Positions 24,271-32,066 of a stretch of 38,863 nt of DNA are shown one piece after another. The stretch comes from Verrucomicrobiota bacterium (GTDB taxonomy: Bacteria; Verrucomicrobiota; Verrucomicrobiia; Limisphaerales; UBA9464). Each line of letters starts with the position of its first letter. The stretch's first letter is position 1. A program made the position numbers and the translations under genes. Location of the stretch: NCBI GenBank assembly GCA_025360495.1, contig JANYCC010000284.1:1-38863 (forward strand). Direction: 5' to 3'. Below the pieces are notes generated by a model. The model was not told the DNA's origin and ran no database searches. It saw only the letters and a list, made by a program, of their open reading frames with translations.

Positions 24271-25104
24271 TCACTCCGGTTCCTGAGCGGGCTTCGGGGG
24301 GTGCCGCCCTTCCAGGAAAGCTGCCAGCGCCGGCAAGTCATCCGCGTTCAAAAGATCCACGCCGCCGTCACGGAATTCACCCCAGATCGCCGGTCGGTCC
24401 GGCGCTCCCCAGAACCGGACCTTGCGACCCTGGCGATGCGCCCGGTCGGTGAGCTTCCTCAGTTTGAGGCGGTCCGACTCCGTGAGCTTGCCGTCCTTCA
24501 ATTCGCCAAAGAGAGGGCGCCACGATTCGCTCAGCCACGGGACCAAATGGGCCGGCGGATTGCTCTCCAGGTCGGCGAGGCGGCCGTCGAGTCCGCACCA
24601 ACGCTCGGGTCGGAGCGCGAAGCCAGTCGTATCGGGACGGTCACCGGAAAGCACCGCCGTGACGGCGCCCGGGGTGGTGTTGGTGGGGGTGCTGCGGGTG
24701 AGGATGTCGCCGTACCGGGCCAGAAGGGGGCCGAGCACGGCATAAGTGCCTTCGGCGTCGGCCTTGATGTCGATCAGCAGGAAAAAATCATTCTGTCCGC
24801 CGCGATACACCTGGCCGCCATTGGCCCGGCAACGTTGTCGCAAGGGTTCGAGATACATCGCCTCCAGGGTTTTCTCGGGGGAGGTATGTTCCCGGTCGTG
24901 CGCGACCAGGAGGCGGCCGTCCACGAGATTTATATCGGCCTCGATGCTGCCAAAACCTTGCGCGAGGGCGTCGGTGACGGGGTGTTTGCGGAAATAGTCG
25001 TTGTGCGAATGGGCGTTGGGATGGGGCGTCTGGGCGCGGAGCAGGGAGGCCCCGGACCAGAAGGGCAGCAAGGCGACGACGAGCGCCAAGGTCTGAGAGG
25101 TCAT
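24271..25104 (-). CDS. Exported PI-PLC/GDPD-like phosphodiesterase (AIM6-like)
   Basis: Signal peptide, then HPNAHSHNDYFRKHPVTDALAQGFGSIEADINLVDGRLLVAHDREHTSPEKTLEAMYLEPL...FFLLIDIKADAEGTY. Confidence 0.82.
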   Translation of the reverse strand: MTSQTLALVVALLPFWSGASLLRAQTPHPNAHSHNDYFRKHPVTDALAQGFGSIEADINLVDGRLLVAHDREHTSPEKTLEAMYLEPLRQRCRANGGQVYRGGQNDFFLLIDIKADAEGTYAVLGPLLARYGDILTRSTPTNTTPGAVTAVLSGDRPDTTGFALRPERWCGLDGRLADLESNPPAHLVPWLSESWRPLFGELKDGKLTESDRLKLRKLTDRAHRQGRKVRFWGAPDRPAIWGEFRDGGVDLLNADDLPALAAFLEGRHPPKPAQEPE

Positions 25105-26309
25105 GCCAATCTGCTTTCACGATAGGATAGCCCCTCTGCCCGGCCCTCTCCCCGCCCGTCCCTCACCGGGAGAGGGAGGGTGTGGATCACGACGCCCATT
25201 TCCTCGAGAGCCTCCCCGATGGCCTGGACCACGGCGCGCAGATCATTGGGAAAGAGGCGTCCGATGTTGCCCACCCGGAACGTGTCGGCCTGGCTGATCT
25301 TGCCGGGATAAAGCAGGAATCCCTTTTCGGCGACGCGGCGGTAGAACTCGGGCCAGTCGAATCGTGGATGGGCCGGGTAAAGGAAACTGGTGATGATGTG
25401 CCCTTGGACGTCGGGGGGCAGGTAGCTGCGGAGACCGAGACGCCGCATTCCCTCCAACAGGGTTTGGTGATTGGCCTGGTAGCGCGCGGCGCGTCCGGCG
25501 ATGCCGCCCTCCGAGGCGAGTTCCGCGAGGGCCTGTTCGAACGCCAGGATGCTGTGGGTGGGGGGCGTGTAGCGGAATTGGCCGTTTTTTTGGAAGCCCT
25601 TCAACTGGTCAAGCAGGTTCAGACTCAGGCTGCGGGCCCAGCCGTCGGTCGCCGCCAGGACGTCGCTGCGGCAGATCACAAAACAGAATCCCGGAACCCC
25701 TTCGATGCACTTGTTGGCCGAGGAGATCAGGTAGTCGATCCCACACGCTTCAAAATCGATCGGATACGCGCCGAAACTGCTCATGGCATCGACGACATAA
25801 GTGCGGCCATGGCGGCGCACGACCCGGCCGATCGCGTCGATCGGGTTGACCAAGCCGGTGGTGGTCTCGCAATGCACGACGGCGACATGGGTGACCGTGG
25901 GGTCGTCGCAGAGGAGGGCGTCGAGGGCCACGGGGTCGTTGGGCGTGTCTTCGGAAGTGCGGAGGACGGTGTGGGCAATGCGGGCGTGCCGGAGCATCAG
26001 CACCATGCGTTCGCCATAGGCCCCATTGGAGAGGACGACCACCTTGCCCGTCGGGGGGACGCCGGTCTGGAACACGGCTTCGACGCCGAAAGTGCCGGAG
26101 CCTTGGAGCGGGATGGCCTCCCAACCGGTGGCGCGACTGACGCCGGCCAGGGACAGGAGTTGTTCCCGGATTGCCGCGACCTTCCCGTTGAATTCCCAAT
26201 GCCAGGACCCGGCGTCGTGGAGCATCGCCAGCTTGACGGGCAGGGAAGTGGTCAACGGCCCCGGGGTGAACAGGGTCTTGTCTTTGGCAGCGGACAATTC
26301 GGAGCTCAT
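25101..26309 (-). CDS. phnW: 2-aminoethylphosphonate--pyruvate transaminase (PhnW)
   Basis: LFTPGPLTTSLPVKLAMLHDAGSWHWEFNGKVAAIREQLLSLAG...IPLQGSGTFGVEAVFQTGVP...VVHCETTTGLVNPIDAIGRVV..RTYVVDAMSSFGAYPIDFEACGIDYLISSANKCIEGVPGFCFVICR. Confidence 0.92.
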   Translation of the reverse strand: MSSELSAAKDKTLFTPGPLTTSLPVKLAMLHDAGSWHWEFNGKVAAIREQLLSLAGVSRATGWEAIPLQGSGTFGVEAVFQTGVPPTGKVVVLSNGAYGERMVLMLRHARIAHTVLRTSEDTPNDPVALDALLCDDPTVTHVAVVHCETTTGLVNPIDAIGRVVRRHGRTYVVDAMSSFGAYPIDFEACGIDYLISSANKCIEGVPGFCFVICRSDVLAATDGWARSLSLNLLDQLKGFQKNGQFRYTPPTHSILAFEQALAELASEGGIAGRAARYQANHQTLLEGMRRLGLRSYLPPDVQGHIITSFLYPAHPRFDWPEFYRRVAEKGFLLYPGKISQADTFRVGNIGRLFPNDLRAVVQAIGEALEEMGVVIHTLPLPVRDGRGEGRAEGLSYRESRLA

Positions 26310-26324
26310 GAGCGGAAAGAAAAT

Positions 26325-26369
26325 GGCGGGCGCCGGGATGACACACGGATTACACCGCCGGCGCCCGCC
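26325..26369 (-). terminator. Intrinsic terminator/attenuator-like hairpin in the phnW leader
   Basis: Perfect 12-bp arms GGCGGGCGCCGG / CCGGCGCCCGCC with 21-nt loop; on the minus strand followed by ATTTTCTTTCC, then the phnW ATG at 26309. Confidence 0.7.
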
Positions 26370-26405
26370 AACCCAGCCCCACACAGGGATGGGAAAAATG
26401 GCCCG

Positions 26406-26437
26406 GCGGACCGGTCCCGTTTCGGGGACCGATCCGC
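26406..26437 (-). terminator. Hairpin downstream of the 26456-29506 gene, probable terminator
   Basis: Arms gcggaccggtccc / gggaccgatccgc (one G-T/mismatch), loop gtttcg; ATTTTT follows about 7 nt later on the minus strand. Confidence 0.55.
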
Positions 26438-26455
26438 AGGGGAACTGTCAGCTTC

Positions 26456-29400
26456 CTACTCGAGGTGGAAGAACTGTTGGGCGTCGGTGGTCGGGACGGT
26501 GGCCGAGTTGGCGCCGGCACCGGCGACCGGTGTATAGGTGCCGCCCAGCGTGGAGCTGCCCTTCAGGGTGCCCGTGCCGGTCCACGTGATCGTGACCGAG
26601 CCGGCTCCCTGCGTGATGGCGAGTTTCGAGGTGGTCGAGACTGCGAGTTGGGACAGCGGTTTGCCGGCGGCGCCGCCGAGGTAGATGCTGGCGACTTGGT
26701 CGGCCGGGAGGGCGCGACTCCAGATGGCGAGATCGTCCATGACGAACTCGACCTGGGCACTGCCGCCGTCGGTGTAAACGCCCGTGCCGTCCTGACCGAT
26801 GTTGAAGGTCAGCGGGGTCGCGAGCGCGTCGGTGTCGATGGATCCCTTTTCAACGATCGCGGTGGAGTCGTTGAGGTTGCCGTCGACATAGGAGTTCACC
26901 TTGCCGGTGCGGGCCACGGAGACCACGAGGTTGTGGAAGGAGCCGTTGCCGACGTTGCTTCCGGGGGTCTTGCTGAACTTGTCGGCAGAACCGTTCGGAC
27001 CGGTGATGTTGACGCGGTAGGTGTTGCCGCCCTGGGAGAAGATGCCCCAGCCCTGGTTGTTGCTCGAGGCCCAGTTTTTGTTGGAGATGAACGGTTGGTC
27101 ATCGGCCTGGTCGGTGACCTTGACCCAGAACGAGACCGTGAAGTCCTTGTCGGCGCCGAACTTCAACGAAGCCGGGTAATCCAGCGTGACGTAATCGTTC
27201 TGCGTAGCGTCCTTGAGGGTCTTGATGTGGACGCCCTGGCCAAACACCGCCGTGGCAAACGTGGGCGCACCCACCGCCGTGCCGTTCGCATGGTTCACCG
27301 ATGAGTCGGTGAGGTTGCCGTCGAACGGCAGGTAGAGCGCCAACCCGTCATTCACGGGAATGGTGGCGGGCGCCGTGAGGACGGTGACCGTCGCCTTGTC
27401 GCTGGTCTTCGTGCCGCCGCCATTGGTGACGGTGACCGTGTAGTCCCCGGCGTCGCCGAGCGCGGACTTGGAGACGATGTAGGAGGAACCGGTGGCACCC
27501 GCGATGGGCGCGGCATTATGGTTCCATTGATAGCCCAGACCGATTCCGGTGGCGGAGACGTTCAGGGTGAAGGAGAGACCGGCATAGGCCGTGGTGGAGG
27601 CCGGTTGGGTGGCGATGGTGGGCGGATCGATCACCGTGACGCTGTAGAGCCCGAGGTTGTCGATGCCGAAGTACCAACTGCCGGTGCCGGCCTGCGCGAA
27701 GCGGAACCGGACCTTGGACTGGTTGTCAGCCTTCGGGAGCCGGAAGAATTCCACGCGCTTGGATTCGATGGGGTCATCGTTCAATCGGGCCTGGATGAAC
27801 GGTGCGAGGTCGGCGGTGATCGGGGCGCCGATGAAATCGCCATAATTGCCGCCCTTGTTTTCGCCGGTGATCGGGTCGGTGTAGCTCGCCGTATCGCCGT
27901 TGGCCGCAGTGAAGGTCGCGACCGCGTCGGTTTTGCCCTGCGCGTCGAGAACGATGTCGGGACCGTCGAGCATGTACAGGATCGGCAGCCAGGTGGCGCC
28001 TTGGTCGATCGAGTATTCGACCGCACCGAGGCTGTCCTGATTCTGCTCGTAGATGCTGTTGTAGGAGACGTAGATGTTGTTCTTGCCCGTCAGGTCATAG
28101 TCCTTGGTGAAGAGATACTGGACCTGGCTGCCGCCGCGGGTATCGGACTCGGCGTAGGCAAACTTGCCGACCACCAAGGCGTCCACGCGCTTACCATTCA
28201 CGTAATTCTCCGCGACATTCAGGCGGCGCGGACCATCCCAACGGGGGGGGTCGAAAGCGCCAATGGCGATCACGCGGTCCCGTGAAATCACGGTCCAATC
28301 GAGATACGAATCCGAACTCGGATCATTCAGATCATCGCCCGGCGTCAGGCTGGAGGTGAAATTCTGGCGCGTCCAACCCACCGGGATGCCGCCTTCGTCG
28401 GTGGTCTCAAAGTCTTCGAGGACGATGGGGGCCGGCAGCTTGATGTTGGTGTACTGGGCCACGGTGAAGGTCCAGTCGTTGGTGCGGCTGGTCGCCGTCG
28501 GCGTCGCGTCGTCCGAGAACACCAGGCGGGCGGTGTGCACGGACAACGGCCCGAGCAGGTCGGGCGGGGTGTAGCTCGCCGTGACCGTGTCGCCACTGCG
28601 GGTCACCGTCGCGGCCACAACCGTGCCGTCGAGCGAGAGTTTGACCGAGCCGTCGGCCACCTTGTGGGTTCCACCGTCGGTGATGCCGACCTTGATGGGT
28701 TTGGAGGGGGAGACGCTGCTCTGGCCCTTGCCGGGTTGGGCGAGGGAGACGTACGGAAGCGAGTCCGCGTTGACCTTGCGGATCGCCGTGACGCCGCCGG
28801 CGTCATTGATCAGCACCTGGCTGCTGAGATCGCCGCCCGGGGCGGTCAGCCAGGAAACGTTGGCACCACCGCCACCCTCGAAATAAACGAGGCGGAAGGA
28901 ATACAGGCCTTCCTTGGTAACGCTGAAGGTGAACGCACTGTCCCCGGCCCCGCGGCCGGCGTCAAAGACACCCAGTTCCACCGCGTCGAGGCGATCGCGC
29001 GCATCGCGGCCCGCAGTGACCCGGAAACCGTCGTCGCTGTTGACGACCATCGTGTAATCACCCGGGGCCAGTTTGAGCCAGGTCAGGGCTTCCATCGCGA
29101 TGTTGTCGTTCTGGAGGTCGATGCCGGGGATGCCCGGGATGAACCCGTTCAAGGCATTGCCACCCTGTTCGTAGGCGATCGTCGCGGGCTCGTTGTAGAA
29201 CCCGGCGGCATCGAAGGTGAAGGCGACCCGGTCGATGTCGTTGGCGTAAGGCAGTCCCGTGATGGGATCGATGAGGGTGCCGGCGAGTTGATCCTCCGCC
29301 CGGGCGACGGAGGTTTGGAGTTGGCCGGAGCGGGTGTTGGCCTGGGTGACCCGGACCCGGAAACCGGGTGAAGCGGCGTCACCTGCGGAGTCGGGGAGTG

Positions 29401-29506
29401 CCCAGGCCGCTGGCAGAGCGAAAGGCGTTTGTGCCTGCGCTTGCAGCAGGCCTGCGCACGCGGCCGCTAGGGCCACGGAGTACCTGAGTGATTTGGTTTT
29501 GTTCAT
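26456..29506 (-). CDS. Large exported protein: PA14-like module, Ig-like and LamG domains
   Basis: MNKTKSLRYSVALAAACAGLLQAQAQ signal; GDYTMVVNSDDGFRVTAGRDARDRLDAVELGVFDAGRGAGDSAFTFSVTKEGLYSFRLVYFEGGGGANVSW; LamG-like FTVSFWVKVTDQADDQPFISNKNW...FVMDDLAIWSRALPADQVASIY. Confidence 0.88.
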   Translation of the reverse strand: MNKTKSLRYSVALAAACAGLLQAQAQTPFALPAAWALPDSAGDAASPGFRVRVTQANTRSGQLQTSVARAEDQLAGTLIDPITGLPYANDIDRVAFTFDAAGFYNEPATIAYEQGGNALNGFIPGIPGIDLQNDNIAMEALTWLKLAPGDYTMVVNSDDGFRVTAGRDARDRLDAVELGVFDAGRGAGDSAFTFSVTKEGLYSFRLVYFEGGGGANVSWLTAPGGDLSSQVLINDAGGVTAIRKVNADSLPYVSLAQPGKGQSSVSPSKPIKVGITDGGTHKVADGSVKLSLDGTVVAATVTRSGDTVTASYTPPDLLGPLSVHTARLVFSDDATPTATSRTNDWTFTVAQYTNIKLPAPIVLEDFETTDEGGIPVGWTRQNFTSSLTPGDDLNDPSSDSYLDWTVISRDRVIAIGAFDPPRWDGPRRLNVAENYVNGKRVDALVVGKFAYAESDTRGGSQVQYLFTKDYDLTGKNNIYVSYNSIYEQNQDSLGAVEYSIDQGATWLPILYMLDGPDIVLDAQGKTDAVATFTAANGDTASYTDPITGENKGGNYGDFIGAPITADLAPFIQARLNDDPIESKRVEFFRLPKADNQSKVRFRFAQAGTGSWYFGIDNLGLYSVTVIDPPTIATQPASTTAYAGLSFTLNVSATGIGLGYQWNHNAAPIAGATGSSYIVSKSALGDAGDYTVTVTNGGGTKTSDKATVTVLTAPATIPVNDGLALYLPFDGNLTDSSVNHANGTAVGAPTFATAVFGQGVHIKTLKDATQNDYVTLDYPASLKFGADKDFTVSFWVKVTDQADDQPFISNKNWASSNNQGWGIFSQGGNTYRVNITGPNGSADKFSKTPGSNVGNGSFHNLVVSVARTGKVNSYVDGNLNDSTAIVEKGSIDTDALATPLTFNIGQDGTGVYTDGGSAQVEFVMDDLAIWSRALPADQVASIYLGGAAGKPLSQLAVSTTSKLAITQGAGSVTITWTGTGTLKGSSTLGGTYTPVAGAGANSATVPTTDAQQFFHLE

Positions 29507-29526
29507 GGAATATGCTTACTGGTGAT

Positions 29527-29616
29527 GTCTCTGAGGGAAAGGTCTCTGAGGGAAAGGTCTCTGAGGAAAAGATCTCTGAGGGAAAGGTCTCTGAGGAAAA
29601 GATCTCTGGGGGAAAG
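29527..29616. repeat. Six tandem 15-bp repeats (GTCTCTGAGGGAAAG) upstream of the exported protein gene
   Basis: Units at 29527, 29542, 29557, 29572, 29587 and 29602 with one or two substitutions each. Confidence 0.97.
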
Positions 29617-29693
29617 GGGTATGGAACTCGGTGCAGCAACGCGCGCGGGCGTCGGCTCGACAGCCCGGAAACGTGCCTGCGGTGTGACCAAGG

Positions 29694-30080
29694 TCACTTG
29701 CTGGCGGCCTGTTGTTCAAGAAATTCCTTGGCGGCCCGGTCGCCCGCGGCGGCCGCGGCGATGATTTTTTGACGGACCGAAATTGCGGACCGGGTGGCCG
29801 CCTCACGCTGTTCCGGGGTGAGGCCGGGTTGCCGGGAAAGCCGTTCCAATGCCTCCAGCGCCTGCCCCTGCTCGTCATTCTTGAGGGCTGCAGCCGCCGC
29901 GTCCGCCTCCGCTTTCTGCGGCGCCCCCGCCTGTTGAAAGGCGGTTTGCAGGGCTTGCGGGATCTGGTCGGACGCGATGGGGGCGGGCGGTTCGTTCCGG
30001 TGGCAGCCGACCGCCAGTGCGGCCAAGGCCAGACTCAGGGTCACCCAACGGCGGGAGACCGGGAAAATGGAATGGGTCAT
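29694..30080 (-). CDS. Small lipoprotein
   Basis: MTHSIFPVSRRWVTLSLALAALAVGCHRNEPPAP: lipobox-like AVGC; Ala-rich helical remainder. Confidence 0.75.
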   Translation of the reverse strand: MTHSIFPVSRRWVTLSLALAALAVGCHRNEPPAPIASDQIPQALQTAFQQAGAPQKAEADAAAAALKNDEQGQALEALERLSRQPGLTPEQREAATRSAISVRQKIIAAAAAGDRAAKEFLEQQAASK

Positions 30081-30091
30081 GGGTGTGGACC

Positions 30092-30940
30092 TTAGAAAGA
30101 GGGCTGTTCCAGCGGTTCGGCGCCCGTGTACCACCGGTAATCAACGCCTTTCTTGACGTCGTTGAACCGGATGGGGGAGACGTTACCGGGGACCCAGAGC
30201 GTGTCGCACCGCTTGTTATGGCGATACCATTCCCACAGGAAATTCACGCCCGGATAGAGCGGAGGCAACGATCCAAGCCGCCATTGGGTCAGGATCTCGG
30301 TCTGTCCCGGGAACAGTCCGAGCGTATCGTCGGACCCTTCCATCCGCTGTTCCGCCGAGTCCTGTGCGAAAATGGTGGTCTGGGGGCTGGGAAAGTCGGT
30401 GATCTTGCGCGGCCCGGCATCCGGTTCGCCGGGGCTGCTGGCCTTGGGCGGTTGGGTCACGAAGCGGTTGATGCCGATGGATGAGTCCAGCCAGTACTCG
30501 GCGGGATAGGCGACCCCGGTCTCGCGCCATTGGTCGACGACCTTCGCGCCGGGACACCGGAAAATGTGCTTGGTTCCGCCGAAATACTTGATGTACGCGA
30601 GCCCCCAGTAGGCCAGCGGGTCGCTCGGGTCCAACAGGTCGGTGACCTTCGGATTCTTGGTCCATTGCCCGTTATTCGGCACCGAACCCCCGATATTGTG
30701 GAAGGTGTCCTTGTAATCGGTGGCGTACATCGTGGTCCCGATGCTGACCTGGCGGAGGTTGCCGGTGCATTTGGCCTGCTGGGCCTTGGACTTGGCTTTG
30801 GTCAGCGCCGGGAGCAGCATGCCGGCGAGGATCGCGATGATTGCAATGACGACGAGCAGCTCGATCAGGGTGAATCCCGGCGGTAATCTCGCTGAAGATC
30901 GCCTTCGGGATTGCGTCACACGGTACGGGTACAGTTGCAT
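30092..30940 (-). CDS. Prepilin-type N-terminal cleavage/methylation domain protein (pseudopilin-like)
   Basis: [76 protein letters not shown]. Confidence 0.9.
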   Translation of the reverse strand: MQLYPYRVTQSRRRSSARLPPGFTLIELLVVIAIIAILAGMLLPALTKAKSKAQQAKCTGNLRQVSIGTTMYATDYKDTFHNIGGSVPNNGQWTKNPKVTDLLDPSDPLAYWGLAYIKYFGGTKHIFRCPGAKVVDQWRETGVAYPAEYWLDSSIGINRFVTQPPKASSPGEPDAGPRKITDFPSPQTTIFAQDSAEQRMEGSDDTLGLFPGQTEILTQWRLGSLPPLYPGVNFLWEWYRHNKRCDTLWVPGNVSPIRFNDVKKGVDYRWYTGAEPLEQPSF

Positions 30941-31058
30941 TTGCCGACAGCAGACTGCGCGGGCCACGTCAGCAACCGAAGTCGGTGACGTGACAAAACG
31001 GTGAACTCTCGCCAGTGACAACCAAGCGTCTTGAATCACTTCTACTTCAAATAATTGC

Positions 31059-32066
31059 ATGAGCACGGGGTCGGAATCCCCCATCCGGAGTAATGACGTG
31101 TCGGTTGGACTGACTCGCCGCAAGTACTCAATGGGTTTGCGTCCGCTGGGTGCGGATGAGTGGTCGGCGTGGATCGAGCATGATGGCGAGGGGTGGTATG
31201 TCCCCTTGGGCACGCGCGATGAAACCGCCGCCCAGCGCCAGGCCGACGAGATCCGTCGGCAGGTGCGGCAACATGGCTGGACCCGGTTGGGAGTCCGTGT
31301 CCCGCGCGAAATCACCTTCGCGATTTTTTGGCTCGAGGCCCCCCTGGCCTGCACTTATTCCACCCTTTTCACCCTGCCTGCCGTCGCGCCTCCCGTCCCC
31401 GCCAGCGGTCGCGCCCTCCGCTTCCGGGCCGCGCTCGTCGAGTCGGACGTCACCCTGCGCCGGGCCATCGTCCATGCCCTCGAATCCATCGACGGATGTT
31501 CGGTGACCGGTTTCGGCAGCCTTCAGGAATTGACCGATGCCCCGCGGCGTTCCGCGAATGTGGACGTCGTTTTGGTCAACCGGGTCCTGGCTCCGTCCTC
31601 CTCCGAAGCCCCCTCGCACGCCGTCCGCTCCGGACGCGAGCAGCCCGGTCCGCTGATGTTTGCGTACGGGCTTTATCCGAGCAGTGACCACATTTTCATG
31701 GGATTCAGCGGGGTGGAGGCGGGATATCTCCTGCGACGACGCCCGTTGGGCCAGTTGTTCGAACCGCTTGAGGGTGCCTTTGCGAGCGGCCGCCTCCTGG
31801 TCGACGAGGTTCCCCGCGCGGTCCGGCGCTATTGCCAGGGGCTCTTCAGTCCCGGGGTCGGCGGGGTGGACAACTCGATCCGAAGCTCATTGACCGTCCG
31901 TGAGCGACAGATTCTGGCGTCCCTGCAACGCGGGCACCACGACAAGGAAATCGCGGTCGAACTGGGCATCAGCCCGCTGACGGTCCACACCCACCTGAAA
32001 CACATTTTCGAAAAACTTGGGGCGCACACGCGCACCGAGGCGGTGGTGAAATACCTCGAGAAATGA
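31059..32066 (+). CDS. LuxR-type HTH regulator with atypical receiver-like domain
   Basis: C-terminal [58 protein letters not shown]; central [38 protein letters not shown]. Confidence 0.88.
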   Translation: MSTGSESPIRSNDVSVGLTRRKYSMGLRPLGADEWSAWIEHDGEGWYVPLGTRDETAAQRQADEIRRQVRQHGWTRLGVRVPREITFAIFWLEAPLACTYSTLFTLPAVAPPVPASGRALRFRAALVESDVTLRRAIVHALESIDGCSVTGFGSLQELTDAPRRSANVDVVLVNRVLAPSSSEAPSHAVRSGREQPGPLMFAYGLYPSSDHIFMGFSGVEAGYLLRRRPLGQLFEPLEGAFASGRLLVDEVPRAVRRYCQGLFSPGVGGVDNSIRSSLTVRERQILASLQRGHHDKEIAVELGISPLTVHTHLKHIFEKLGAHTRTEAVVKYLEK

